Origin: SABI01 sp963663665
GTDB taxonomy: Bacteria; Spirochaetota; Spirochaetia; Sphaerochaetales; Sphaerochaetaceae
Assembly: GCA_963663665.2 (NCBI GenBank)
Contig: CAXXKP010000001.1
Span: 1-64,000, forward strand
DNA length: 64,000 bases
Direction: 5' to 3'
Shown: one piece after another, positions 35,832-45,329 of the stretch
Position numbering within the stretch: position 1 is the stretch's first letter
Layout: every line of letters starts with the position of its first letter
Position numbers and translations under genes: made by a program
Notes under the pieces: generated by a model
What the model was told of the DNA's origin: nothing
The model's database searches: none
What the model saw: only the letters and a program-made list of their open reading frames with translations

Positions 35832-36394
35832 TTAAAATTCTATTACAGCTCTTTCTTTCGTTCTCTCAGGTAGGATTGTTTAGCTTTGGTGGAGGGTATG
35901 CTGCCCTCCCCCTTATACAGTCCCAAGTCGTAGATGTACGTGGCTGGATCACGTTGAGTGAATTCTCTGATATCATCACAATAAGTCAAATGACTCCTGG
36001 CCCGATTGCTCTCAACACAGCTTCCTTTGTTGGTAATAGAATGGCGGGTGTCATCGGAACCGTTGTAGCAACCTTTTCAGTTGTATTCTTCCCTCTTCTG
36101 ATTGCCCTCTTCCTCGCTTGGTTCTATTATAGGTATCGTAATGTGAGCGTTATGAAAGGGGTATTATTTGGACTCAGGCCCACAGTGGTTTCTCTTATAG
36201 CTTCTGCAGGTTTATCTATTCTATTACAAGCTTTATTTCAAAGTAGTAATTTCCCTCCAGATTTTCTCAACCTGTCTCTTTTCTCTCTGCTTATTTTTAT
36301 CATAGGCTTTGCTTTATTGGCTAAAACAAAAGTTGGTCCAATATTTGTCATAGTAATGAGTGGAGTTGCTTCTTTACTATTTTCATTTTTCTAA
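35828..36394 (+). CDS. Chromate transporter family protein, second half
   Basis: 188 residues, again one CHR domain: QVGLFSFGGGYAALPLIQSQ and TISQMTPGPIALNTASFVG. AGAAGGAGAATCAGT precedes ATG 35828. With the preceding gene it gives the usual split two-protein exporter. Its end overlaps the convergent PHP-hydrolase gene by 4 bp. Confidence 0.88.
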   Translation: MIKILLQLFLSFSQVGLFSFGGGYAALPLIQSQVVDVRGWITLSEFSDIITISQMTPGPIALNTASFVGNRMAGVIGTVVATFSVVFFPLLIALFLAWFYYRYRNVSVMKGVLFGLRPTVVSLIASAGLSILLQALFQSSNFPPDFLNLSLFSLLIFIIGFALLAKTKVGPIFVIVMSGVASLLFSFF

Positions 36395-37974
36395 GATTCG
36401 ATCCACACTGGGGATGTATACAGAACATCTCCATTCTGCTGAAAAGCTCTGAGATAATAACTACTACCTAATATTCTCTTTCTCGATATATGAATTTCAC
36501 CAAGTGTTTTTTTTAGAGGCACAAATTGTTTTATGTACACTACAGGCGAGACAAATCCATTAATATACTCACTCACTGTATCATCAAGAATCTGGGATAC
36601 GTAATAGGAATATTCTCTTATAATCTTCCCCTTTTTCATCGTTGCTTCAATTGATATAGTAATATGACTCTCTCTAGTCCCATCTATTTCAAGGACACAT
36701 CCTTGTGTTTTATCACCTCTATTACCGCTGTTTCCCATCGTTGTAAAACTCATCTTTACTCCATGATCATCTCTTGAGAAAAGGGGAACCTGCAAAGATT
36801 CCTTGGGAATTAGTAATGGATCAACAATGTCATTTCCTCTTAATCTTGGACTACTATTCAAAACAAAAGCATCTTTTAAAGTAATCGTTACATCCCAGTT
36901 ACACAAAGCTCCTTGCTCCCCCCATCCAAATGCACAGGAGATAAATCCTTCTACTTTATGTGCTTCTTCTATCGGGATATCAATTGGAAAGATTCTCTCG
37001 ATTACACGATTATTCTCTATAAGCTCAACAGTTTTCAGAGTATCTAAAGCCGACACGTAAGCATCAATTGAACAGTACTCTTCATCTGATGTATCGCTGA
37101 CAAACAGAATGCCTTGTATAGGATCTCCACTTAATGCACAGGTTTGCTTAGTATTCAACGCTTTCCAAATCTCATCTCTATTCTTTTCATGTGCCCAAAG
37201 TCCAGCTCTTCCACTCATATAGCTCCCTGGGGATGCATTATGGTGATCGGTTGAACCGATCACTCCAAAACGGTGGCCTTTTTGGATACCACCCATCATT
37301 GTATTTGATCCAATGATAGGCCCCATTGTATGAAGATAAGGGAATGGGGTATCGAGGCTCTCTGCACATCCATGCATTGAAATAATCTCAACTATAGGAG
37401 ATTTTTCTTCATTGTAGTGATCCCATGAAATACCACGATAACCACTTTTATAGCCAATGTGATGAGGGATAAAAAGATATGAATGAGTAGTATTGCTATT
37501 CTTAAGTTTGTTTACTAAATCTGTTGATTCTGCTGTAGGAAGTGGCAGTTTAGTAGCCTCTCCATCAAGCTCTTTAATAACTACTGTATAGTCACCTGTA
37601 ATGAACCCATGATACTCATAAGAGTAGAAGGGAATAATTCCATTATCTTGGGAATGTATCATTTTCTCCTTATAACGAGGCCACTCTTTAACGAGCTTTT
37701 CAAACCCTTTTACATGGTATTCCACGACATCCTTAGGAATCTCCATACGCTTATCAATCGAAACATCAGGCCATGCAAAATGACCTGTTATACTGAAGAA
37801 GTCTAATTGTTGAGATGCGAATAGAATCGCATCATCTAGCATTCCATGCCCATAACTAATTGAACAGTGGTTATGAAGATCTCCAATGAGAAATACTTTG
37901 CTTTCGATATATTCCTTTTGAGCTTCTCGTTGTTTGAATGAAGAAGCAAAATGTTTTGCAATTCTATTTTCCAT
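36391..37974 (-). CDS. PHP-superfamily metallohydrolase (DUF3604-like)
   Basis: 527 residues. FLIGDLHNHCSISYGHG (about 30-46) is the first PHP metal motif; DFFSITGHFAWPDVS, FIPHHIGYKSGYRG, VEIISMHGCAES and VIGSTDHHNASPGSYM supply further histidines and acids of a metal site. The C-terminal 200 residues look like beta sandwich. Last gene of the sugar-type ABC operon, starting 5 bp after the permease stop, so it probably acts on the imported compound. Substrate unknown; phosphoester or glycoside/ester hydrolysis are both possible. Confidence 0.65.
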   Translation of the reverse strand: MENRIAKHFASSFKQREAQKEYIESKVFLIGDLHNHCSISYGHGMLDDAILFASQQLDFFSITGHFAWPDVSIDKRMEIPKDVVEYHVKGFEKLVKEWPRYKEKMIHSQDNGIIPFYSYEYHGFITGDYTVVIKELDGEATKLPLPTAESTDLVNKLKNSNTTHSYLFIPHHIGYKSGYRGISWDHYNEEKSPIVEIISMHGCAESLDTPFPYLHTMGPIIGSNTMMGGIQKGHRFGVIGSTDHHNASPGSYMSGRAGLWAHEKNRDEIWKALNTKQTCALSGDPIQGILFVSDTSDEEYCSIDAYVSALDTLKTVELIENNRVIERIFPIDIPIEEAHKVEGFISCAFGWGEQGALCNWDVTITLKDAFVLNSSPRLRGNDIVDPLLIPKESLQVPLFSRDDHGVKMSFTTMGNSGNRGDKTQGCVLEIDGTRESHITISIEATMKKGKIIREYSYYVSQILDDTVSEYINGFVSPVVYIKQFVPLKKTLGEIHISRKRILGSSYYLRAFQQNGDVLYTSPVWIES

Positions 37975-37979
37975 TCAGG

Positions 37980-38807
37980 TTATCCTTTAATAGCACCTTC
38001 AGTGATGCCCTTGATCATGTGTTTTTGTAGTGCGAGGAAGAACGTCACAATAGGAACAATGCTCAATACAAGTGTTGGAAGCGCTCTATCCCACTGGTTC
38101 TTATATTGCCCAAAAAATCTATTAATGCTTAAGGGAATTGTTTGAAGGTCTTTATCGTAGAGGATTAAGCTAGGAAGAAGAAAATCATTCCAGACCCACA
38201 AAGTTTGCAAAATAATTACAGTAATTGTGATTGTTTTCAATAATGGAAAAACAATACGATAAAATAGTTGTATATCATTACAACCTTCAAGCATTGCACT
38301 CTCTTCTAGTTCTTTTGGTACTCCTTTTATAAATCCGTGAAAAAGGAATACCGTAAAGGGTTGTCCAAATCCTAAGTAAATGATTATTAATCCTAGCCGT
38401 GAGTCAATAAAGTGTATCGTAGAAGATACTTTCACAAGTGGGACCATAACTGATTGAAATGGAATAACCATCGCAGCGACATAGAGTGTGAACATGATAG
38501 TGCTTATAGAGAATGGAACCCTCACAAGCTTCCATGCAGAAGTAGATCCAAGGGCTACCATTCCACCAACACTGAAAAAAGTTATAATGAGGCTATTAAA
38601 AAAAACTTTGATAAAATTTACTTGCTTAATAGCTTTTGTATAGTTCTCTAAGTGCAAAGAAGTTGGTATTGAGGAAGGATCCATCATAATCTGGCTAAAT
38701 GTTTTAAACGAATTGGCAATAATAAAATAGAAAGGCATTAGGAACACGAGTGCAACAAGGGAGAGAACAAGGGTGAGCATCAATTGATAAGGAGTTCTCT
38801 TTTTCAT
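37980..38807 (-). CDS. Carbohydrate ABC transporter permease (MalG-like, CUT1)
   Basis: 275 residues, six membrane helices. The EAA loop that contacts the ATPase reads ELEESAMLEGCNDIQLFYRIVFPLLK. MRKRTPYQ-like N-terminus and C-terminus FLALQKHMIKGITEGAIKG are typical of this family. Overlaps the partner permease by 4 bp. No ATPase gene is in the operon, so a shared MsmK/UgpC-type ATPase must serve it. Confidence 0.9.
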   Translation of the reverse strand: MKKRTPYQLMLTLVLSLVALVFLMPFYFIIANSFKTFSQIMMDPSSIPTSLHLENYTKAIKQVNFIKVFFNSLIITFFSVGGMVALGSTSAWKLVRVPFSISTIMFTLYVAAMVIPFQSVMVPLVKVSSTIHFIDSRLGLIIIYLGFGQPFTVFLFHGFIKGVPKELEESAMLEGCNDIQLFYRIVFPLLKTITITVIILQTLWVWNDFLLPSLILYDKDLQTIPLSINRFFGQYKNQWDRALPTLVLSIVPIVTFFLALQKHMIKGITEGAIKG

Positions 38808-39688
38808 AAACTCACCTCTCTCTTCTTTGTAACTCGAACCTGAACTAAGGTGATAATTGCTACTACAAAGAAAAATATCACTGCCTTTGCCGATGCATAC
38901 CCATAATTATTATACAAAAAAGCCTCATTGTAGATATTTAGAGCAAAAATCTCTGTAGACCCAAAAGGTCCACCTCCTGTGAGACTAAAAACAACATCAA
39001 ATAATTTAAAAGCCCATGAAAGCATCAGAAATAGACATACAGTAATTGCACTCATCATAAGAGGTATTTTTATGTATAAGAGTGTTTTTAGTGGGCTTGC
39101 TCCATCAATAGTTGCGCTCTCTAACATACTTTTATCTATTGATAAAAGAGAAGCTATATAGATGACCATAAGGTAACCAGCAGTTTTCCATACATAGACG
39201 ATTACTGTTCCCCAAAAGCTTGTTGTAATATCACCAAGCCATGGGGTTTTTAAAAATCCAATATGCAAAAGATTCCCAATTGAGGGAAGTCCATTAATGA
39301 GAATAAATCTCCAGATAAAACCGAGGATCAATCCACCTATCACATTAGGAAGGAAGAAAATAACTCGTAATAATCCTTGTCCTTTCACGAGTGAAGTAAT
39401 TGATAATGCTAAAAGGAATCCAATAAGATTTGATAGTATGACCACTGTTATCGTAAATCGAAAAGTGAAGAACATTGAAGACAAAGCCTTAATATCCTCA
39501 CTAAATAATTTGTTATAATTCTCTAATCCAATGAATGGGAGTTGAGAGCCTACCCCTTTCCAAGAGGTAAAACTATAGGCAAACCCAATTATGAATGGGA
39601 GAATGACAATAAACAGGAAGATAACAAACCCTGGGAAAGTGAAAAGAAAAAAAGATTTGTTCATACTATGTTCTCTCAAAGATTTCAT
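38804..39688 (-). CDS. Carbohydrate ABC transporter permease (MalF-like, CUT1)
   Basis: 294 residues; AAAGGAGG precedes ATG 39688, so the longer frame to 39721 is not used. Six helices and an EAA loop in MLESATIDGASPLKTLLYIK. The segment FSLTGGGPFGSTEIFALNIY is a common landmark of MalF/UgpA permeases. It forms the channel with the MalG-like partner downstream. Confidence 0.9.
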   Translation of the reverse strand: MKSLREHSMNKSFFLFTFPGFVIFLFIVILPFIIGFAYSFTSWKGVGSQLPFIGLENYNKLFSEDIKALSSMFFTFRFTITVVILSNLIGFLLALSITSLVKGQGLLRVIFFLPNVIGGLILGFIWRFILINGLPSIGNLLHIGFLKTPWLGDITTSFWGTVIVYVWKTAGYLMVIYIASLLSIDKSMLESATIDGASPLKTLLYIKIPLMMSAITVCLFLMLSWAFKLFDVVFSLTGGGPFGSTEIFALNIYNEAFLYNNYGYASAKAVIFFFVVAIITLVQVRVTKKREVSL

Positions 39689-39752
39689 TTCGCCTCCTTT
39701 TAAATTGGTAGTAGCTCTCAATAAGGTAGAGAGCTACTTTCATAAGAGATAG

Positions 39753-41030
39753 TTACTTTTTCAACTTATTCCAGGTTGATTGAAGATTCTGTAAATAGGT
39801 TGGGAAACTATCGATTCCGGCAACATATCGTTGAGCAAGATCACTGAATTCATTAACAGCTCCATCAGGCCATTGACTGAACATCCAAGGAATTGTCTTC
39901 CCCTCTTTTGCAAATGCAAGGATATCTTTAGACACACCACCCATTTTATTTGAGGCTTCAATGTTATCAAATGATGGAATTACTTGGAATTCTTCTGCAA
40001 GGTAGCGTTTACCTTCTTCACTTCCAACGAGCCAAGCAATAAAATCTTTGGCGGCTTGTTTCTCAGCATCAGGGCTTGAATTGTTAATAACAAACATGAA
40101 TGGGATACCTACAGGAATACGGTTTGCCTTAGCTGTATCGTCACTTGTAAATATAGGAAGTAGCCCGATATCAAGGTCAGGTGATGTTTCATATATTACT
40201 GATTGTTTCCAGTTTCCTTGTTGAATCATTGCAACTTGTTGATTTGCAAACATAGTGACCTGCGCATTATGGTCTGTAGTAAGTGGATTTGGCTCACTAT
40301 TTTGGAGAACCAAGTCAAAGGCATCTTTAAATGCTAAGAATTCTTTATTACCAACGATAGAAGCTGTTCCTTTATTAAGACCATTTATAAAGGCCATTGG
40401 ATCAGATTGTTGAGCAAATGGGATATTCGTAAAATGGTTTGAAATAACCCACCAAGTTCCGAATCCACTAGCGAATGGTGTGATACCTTCTTTCTTGAGT
40501 TTTGCAACAGCCTCTCTCATTTCACTTAAATTTGTAGGTAGTGTTGTGATATTCGCTTTCTTAAATAAAGCCTTATTATAAATATATCCATACCCTTCAA
40601 TTGTTACAGGAACACCAATAATCGAACCATCCATCGTTGCAGCATTCTTTGCAATTGGTAGTAGATGGCTTGTCCAGCTCTCATTATCGAGTGGAGCAAT
40701 ATATTCTTTCCATAGGTTATAATCACTTGCACCTTCAATAATGAAGATGTCTGGAGCCTTATTCGCAGCAAATTTTGTTTTTAATAAGGTTCTCCAATCT
40801 GAAGCTCCTCCAACAACCTCATTCTCTATGGTCACATTGGGATTACTAGCCATATAATCATTACTCATCTTATCCCATCCATCAATCCATGGAATCTTGT
40901 GGTGATAAATTTGTAGAGTAACTTTTTCGCTACCCATTGATGTTTCTCCTACACCTGTGGCAGAAATAGAAGTAATCATCAATACTAGTAACACCAGTAC
41001 AATACTAGTTGTTAACATTCTTTTTTTCAT
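39753..41030 (-). CDS. Carbohydrate ABC transporter substrate-binding protein
   Basis: 425 residues, SBP_bac_1 family; AAGGAGGAG before ATG 41030. A signal peptide (about 1-25, ending SISATG) lacks a lipobox cysteine, so the mature protein should be free in the periplasm. NKALFKKANITTLP, the cluster of tryptophans (GFGTWWVISNHF) and MIQQGNWKQSV are typical of sugar-binding members. It delivers the ligand to the two downstream permeases. Confidence 0.9.
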   Translation of the reverse strand: MKKRMLTTSIVLVLLVLMITSISATGVGETSMGSEKVTLQIYHHKIPWIDGWDKMSNDYMASNPNVTIENEVVGGASDWRTLLKTKFAANKAPDIFIIEGASDYNLWKEYIAPLDNESWTSHLLPIAKNAATMDGSIIGVPVTIEGYGYIYNKALFKKANITTLPTNLSEMREAVAKLKKEGITPFASGFGTWWVISNHFTNIPFAQQSDPMAFINGLNKGTASIVGNKEFLAFKDAFDLVLQNSEPNPLTTDHNAQVTMFANQQVAMIQQGNWKQSVIYETSPDLDIGLLPIFTSDDTAKANRIPVGIPFMFVINNSSPDAEKQAAKDFIAWLVGSEEGKRYLAEEFQVIPSFDNIEASNKMGGVSKDILAFAKEGKTIPWMFSQWPDGAVNEFSDLAQRYVAGIDSFPTYLQNLQSTWNKLKK

Positions 41031-41064
41031 AACAGCTCCTCCTTTGTGCTATGAGTCGAAACCC

Positions 41065-42069
41065 TTAGTTAGATTCTCTTTCGTATGTACTTTGTCGCTT
41101 CACAAGCGTCGGCGACAGTTGTATGTGTTCAACAAATTCTTTTTTTTCTAAAACCATTTTCTGTATAATCTGTGCAACATTTTTTGCTACTAATGTGCGT
41201 GGTTGGCGTATTGTGGTGAGATTAGGACGTGAGTATCGAGTCCACTCAATGTCATCGTAACCGACTATAGAAATATCTTTACCTATCTGATAGCCCATAT
41301 CTTGAAGAGCGTTCATTGCACCTAGAGCCATAATATCAGTTACTGCAAAAATCCCTTTATATGAAGAGATTTCATCTTTCATAGCTAATGTTGATGTATA
41401 AGAGGTCTCATAAGAGACATCAGGGAACTGAACAACCCTCACATTATTAGATGCTGAATCAATAAATCCTTTAACCCGGTCGGTATACTGTGGTCTATCG
41501 TGAGATATAATAAGTAATTCCTCTGAGGCAATATCCTTTAGGGCAGTATAAGCTAGTTCACCACCTGCTCTATTATCAATCACGATTGCGGAACATCTAT
41601 CAAAGGGAACGGTGGGGTCAGGATTCACCAAAAGAATGTTCTTTGTAAACTTGCTTAATTCATCTATGACAATATCGGTTACCTCATATCCTAAGACAAC
41701 GATAGCATCAACCTTTTTCTCTCTTATAAGCCTTGTAAGAGAGTGGAGATTTTCTCCTATTGAGTCGTATCCACTTATAATGGCATCTAGGTGGTACTCA
41801 TTAAAACTCATTCTAATTGACTCAATTACCTCTGAAGTATATAGCGATCCAATCTTTCGTAAATTTGAGTAGGGATAGAGGATTCCAATGGTATTACGTA
41901 TCCCTGTTGCTAAACTTTTTGCATTTGCATCAATAATAAACCCGAGTGCTTTTGCTTGCCTCTGTATTTCATCTTTTGTACTCTGTTTGACCAATGGACT
42001 ATCATTAAGGGCTCTAGAGACAGTAGTATGACTACAACCTGTTATTTTTGCAAATTCACGAATATTCAT
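41065..42069 (-). CDS. LacI family transcriptional regulator
   Basis: 334 residues. N-terminal helix-turn-helix REFAKITGCSHTTVSRALND and hinge helix around residue 50; the rest is a periplasmic-binding-protein-like effector domain (IDAIVVLGYEV, FAVTDIMALGAMNALQDMGY, VGYDDIEWTRYSRPNLTTI). It is encoded inside the operon it presumably represses, 4 bp overlapping the dehydrogenase gene; two LacI-type operators lie at the operon promoter. Confidence 0.9.
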   Translation of the reverse strand: MNIREFAKITGCSHTTVSRALNDSPLVKQSTKDEIQRQAKALGFIIDANAKSLATGIRNTIGILYPYSNLRKIGSLYTSEVIESIRMSFNEYHLDAIISGYDSIGENLHSLTRLIREKKVDAIVVLGYEVTDIVIDELSKFTKNILLVNPDPTVPFDRCSAIVIDNRAGGELAYTALKDIASEELLIISHDRPQYTDRVKGFIDSASNNVRVVQFPDVSYETSYTSTLAMKDEISSYKGIFAVTDIMALGAMNALQDMGYQIGKDISIVGYDDIEWTRYSRPNLTTIRQPRTLVAKNVAQIIQKMVLEKKEFVEHIQLSPTLVKRQSTYERESN

Positions 42070-43346
42070 TTCACTATCTCCTTATACTTGATTTCAATAG
42101 GCATCCCGTCTTTTGCAATTGATTCCTCAGTTGCAATAACCATTTTTAAAGATTTATATCCGTCAACTGTATTTGCACTCTCTTCTTGCTTCATTTCGTG
42201 TCCGTTACATTTTAAAACTAATTCTTTGATGAGTTGCATATCAGCACCGTAGTGGGATGAAGTGAAAAATTCACCTTTAACTTCAACTGTGTAGGTTTGT
42301 TCATTATCAGGACCAGGTAGAATTCGGTGAACTGTTATAATTCCAGTTTCACGCTCTAAGATAATTCTTCCTTTGCTTCCTATAAGTTCAAGTGTCTCTT
42401 GATCATTTGCATGAGGGCCATAGATTGCCCAAAAGAGAGAGGCCTTTACACCATTATCATAGATGTACGTTGCAATAGCATGATCGATGATATTACTCCC
42501 TTGGTAATAAACACAGGTATCAGCCGAATCTCGCGCATTTGTCGCATTTACCCAAGAAGGTCGATGCAACACATGTGTACCTTCTCTGTCATCATCAATA
42601 TTCGCACTTCTACGATAGGAACATAATTTGTCATCACAGTATAAACACCGAAAAGGAGCATTCTCTCTTTCAGTAAAAATATTGCTTCTACCACCTACGG
42701 CAACAACACGTTCACAGGAAGCATCCTTATTCATCCAATTAAATACATCAAGAAGGTGCGATGCTTTGTCGTTCAAAGCTCCACCAGATGCACTTTGTTC
42801 TCTATGCCACATCTGCAAATAGCGAGTATATGGGATAATTGAGTGAATCTGCATCATTTGCAGGTCTCCAATCTCTCCAGATTGTAGCAACTGGTATGCC
42901 TGTCTCCAACTCTCCTCATAACGGCGAGTAAATCCCATAATAGCCTTATTATCGTGTTGAATTTCGCTTTGGATTATACTCATTGCATCTTCGATTGTGA
43001 CAGAAATAGGTTTATCGAGATACACATGCTTCTTTGAAGCTATCGCATAGATTGCAGGGTCTTTATGTTGATCCGTATGTGTAGTAATCAAAATGAGGTC
43101 AACATCATCTCTATCTACTAAATCTTTGTAATTGTTGGTTCCAAAAATAGAATCACCCCATTCTAGTTGTCGAGTTAAACAAAGCCCTTTGATGAATTGG
43201 GTTGCATCAACAATCCTTGAGGGATTACTGTCACATAGTGCTGTGATTTCAAGATTATACCGTCGAGATGAATCAACAATTCTCGCACCAAGAACATAGC
43301 ACCCTCTCTCTCCTGCACCGACAATACCAATTCGTAATCTCGACAT
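42066..43346 (-). CDS. Gfo/Idh/MocA family oxidoreductase with cysteine cluster
   Basis: 426 residues; ATG 43346 has GGAGGG upstream. Rossmann fold LRIGIVGAGERGCYVLGARI, then the family's catalytic EKP-type motif as VYLDKPISVTIEDA and LNDKASHLLDVFNWM. FRCLYCDDKLCSYRR places four cysteines as in members with a bound metal. NAD(P)-dependent oxidation or reduction of a sugar, inositol or glycoside is expected. First gene of the six-gene operon. Confidence 0.85.
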   Translation of the reverse strand: MSRLRIGIVGAGERGCYVLGARIVDSSRRYNLEITALCDSNPSRIVDATQFIKGLCLTRQLEWGDSIFGTNNYKDLVDRDDVDLILITTHTDQHKDPAIYAIASKKHVYLDKPISVTIEDAMSIIQSEIQHDNKAIMGFTRRYEESWRQAYQLLQSGEIGDLQMMQIHSIIPYTRYLQMWHREQSASGGALNDKASHLLDVFNWMNKDASCERVVAVGGRSNIFTERENAPFRCLYCDDKLCSYRRSANIDDDREGTHVLHRPSWVNATNARDSADTCVYYQGSNIIDHAIATYIYDNGVKASLFWAIYGPHANDQETLELIGSKGRIILERETGIITVHRILPGPDNEQTYTVEVKGEFFTSSHYGADMQLIKELVLKCNGHEMKQEESANTVDGYKSLKMVIATEESIAKDGMPIEIKYKEIVK

Positions 43347-43366
43347 CCAGCCCTCCATCCAGTTTT

Positions 43367-43380
43367 TGCAACCGGTAACA
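43367..43380. promoter_or_regulatory. LacI-type operator, promoter-proximal
   Basis: TGCAACCGGTAACA, near-palindromic around ACCGGT, at the start-site region of the leftward operon. An identical copy is at 43422-43435. Confidence 0.75.
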
Positions 43381-43408
43381 TTTTTCCCTTAAAATAAAAC
43401 ACTGTCAA
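43380..43408 (-). promoter_or_regulatory. Predicted promoter of the LacI-controlled ABC operon
   Basis: Minus strand TTGACA (43408-43403), 17 bp, weak -10 AAAAAT (43385-43380), framed by the two operators. Confidence 0.5.
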
Positions 43409-43421
43409 ATACAATTAACAA

Positions 43422-43435
43422 TGCAACCGGTAACA
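43422..43435. promoter_or_regulatory. LacI-type operator, promoter-distal
   Basis: TGCAACCGGTAACA, identical to 43367-43380 and 55 bp away, upstream of the -35 box. The pair could support DNA looping by the LacI protein. Confidence 0.75.
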
Positions 43436-44206
43436 TTATTTTAAAACATTTCCTGTAAAAGTCAAGAAAATTCTATAAATAATTCATTGAAAGAAGTTCA
43501 TTGTATTATTCTATTAGCTTCGATGAGAGGAATCGTATGTTCAGCTTGATTTTTCCTACCAATTTACCCTTTCGAAAAGGAGTCTGTTCACACTAGGCTC
43601 GTTTGTTCTACACAAAGTGTTGGCATGGATACAAACAGGTTATATCTAGCTTCTGACAATATTTCGCTCTTGATGATCTTCTATTTTTTTCTTTGCGTGC
43701 TGTGTTTGACAAAGATATCTTGAATCTTACTTAGATCTATTTGGCTTCTATATTTTACAAAATAATCATGCTAGATATTGAGAATAGAGCATTTGAGTTA
43801 AACGGAGGACAAATCCCTTAGTAACCCTTCAATGAGTTATATAAACAGATTTTGGAACAAATTATCTGAAATGATACCCATGCTACGCTCAATACGTAAC
43901 GTATTTGTTTGAAAAATCAATTACAATTGATATGAGAGCTATAGTTACGCTGTTAAAATTCCACTGGTAAGCATTTTAGCTAGATATTTAGTATCACCCT
44001 ATTTTTTGCAAATAAGTAAGTACTAAATTTTATTACATACCCCCATTGTATTATTAAATAATTAATGGTAATATTTTCACATATCACAGATTCTCATCAA
44101 TGAGAAAATGAAGGTACTCATTATTTTTGGAGGGAATGAAATACAGCATGCATAAGATTAAGTTCTCCAAAAAGATATCTATCTGTAGCAAGTTAATAAT
44201 TATTAA
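43436..44206. other. Long non-coding region between divergent ABC operons
   Basis: About 770 bp with no supportable ORF. It holds an inverted repeat TTCTCAT-CA-ATGAGAA (44091-44106) and A+T-rich tracts with repeated TAATGGTAAT-like words. A 26-codon frame at 44136-44216 has GGAGGG only one base from its ATG and is doubtful. Confidence 0.45.
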
Positions 44207-44221
44207 GGTAATTTAATTACC
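44207..44221. promoter_or_regulatory. Palindrome upstream of the Fe3+/hexose-phosphate-type ABC operon
   Basis: GGTAATT-T-AATTACC, perfect arms, 12 bases before a TATAAT at 44233-44238; positioned where a regulator would cover the -35 region. Confidence 0.5.
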
Positions 44222-44252
44222 ATAAAATATTTTATAATTAAAAGGAAATAGT

Positions 44253-45329
44253 ATGAAAAAAATAGTAATAATTCCGATTCTATTCTTAGTGGTAATCACG
44301 CTAGCATTCGGTTCTGGGAAACAAGAGAAACCTGAAGAAACCGTTATAACATCGATTTTCCAAGGAGAGGATTGGAGTTCCCCAAACTATAGAGAGGATA
44401 TGGCAGGTACAACTCTGAATCTTTATGGAGTTACTGATAATGTTCGCCCCATTCTAGATATTTTTACCGAAGATACAGGAATTAAAATTGAACATTTGAC
44501 AATGAAAAACGGAGAAATTCTTCAGAGACTTACCCATGAAGCTGATTCCGGAATCGTCATTGCTGATCTCTGGTTTACAGGTGGAGCTGATACTTTTATT
44601 ATTGCAGCTGAGAATGGACTTCTCCTACCTTACGATTCACCGAACGGAGTAGCGCTTGATAATAATATGAAAGATCCAAATCATTTCTGGTATGGAACTT
44701 CATTAACTTTGGTTAACTGGGTCGTCAACAAGGATCTTATTGCCGAAAAAGGACTTGCGATGCCAATCGTTTGGGACGATCTTCTTCAAGAAGGTCTTAA
44801 AGGACAGGTTTCCATGCCCAATCCCGCTTCATCTGGTACTGCATACAATGTCGTAAGTGCGGTACTTCAAACAAGAGGGGAAGAAGAAGGCTGGTCTTAT
44901 CTTAAAAAATTAATCAAACAGGTACCGTTCTTTACTGCAAGAGGCAGCGATCCTGCCAATCTGGTGATAAATGGCGAAGCTATTGTTGGCATTAATGCAA
45001 GCAATGGTGACAGAGAATTGGAAATTAACAATCCTCACATCAAATTGGTTTATCCTGCAGATGGAACAGGATGGTGGCCTCAGCCTGCCGCTATTATCAA
45101 AGGTACCAAACATGAAAATGAAGCCAAAGTATTTATAGACTGGATTATCTCTAAACGTGGAATGGAAGTAACAGCTGAATCTCGTTATGCCGCCGTTGCA
45201 AGAAAGGATGTAAAAATACCTGAGGGGATAGAAGATATAAAGGATATTGCCCTATTCCCAACTGATTTCCAGACCAATGCTCTCAATAGAGATGCTATAC
45301 TTACTCAATGGGCTGAATATGTAAAATGA
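44253..45329 (+). CDS. ABC transporter substrate-binding protein (AfuA/FbpA-like)
   Basis: 358 residues; AAAGGAAA precedes ATG 44253. A short signal peptide (about 1-21) is followed by SGKQEKPEE, with no lipobox cysteine. The body (DIFTEDTGIKIEHLTMKNGE, ADLWFTGGADTFIIAAENGL, NPASSGTAYNVVSA, INASNGDRELEI) matches binding proteins of the ferric-iron/putrescine/2-aminoethylphosphonate cluster, which also includes hexose-phosphate-binding AfuA. The tyrosine pair of ferric-binding proteins is not obvious, and a phosphoesterase follows, so an organic phosphate is plausible. Confidence 0.82.
   Translation: MKKIVIIPILFLVVITLAFGSGKQEKPEETVITSIFQGEDWSSPNYREDMAGTTLNLYGVTDNVRPILDIFTEDTGIKIEHLTMKNGEILQRLTHEADSGIVIADLWFTGGADTFIIAAENGLLLPYDSPNGVALDNNMKDPNHFWYGTSLTLVNWVVNKDLIAEKGLAMPIVWDDLLQEGLKGQVSMPNPASSGTAYNVVSAVLQTRGEEEGWSYLKKLIKQVPFFTARGSDPANLVINGEAIVGINASNGDRELEINNPHIKLVYPADGTGWWPQPAAIIKGTKHENEAKVFIDWIISKRGMEVTAESRYAAVARKDVKIPEGIEDIKDIALFPTDFQTNALNRDAILTQWAEYVK

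Noticed and set aside
44136..44216. 26-codon ORF starting MKYSMHKIKF
   Set aside because: GGAGGG is only about one base from the ATG, the composition matches the A+T-rich background, and its end overlaps the palindrome at 44207-44221.
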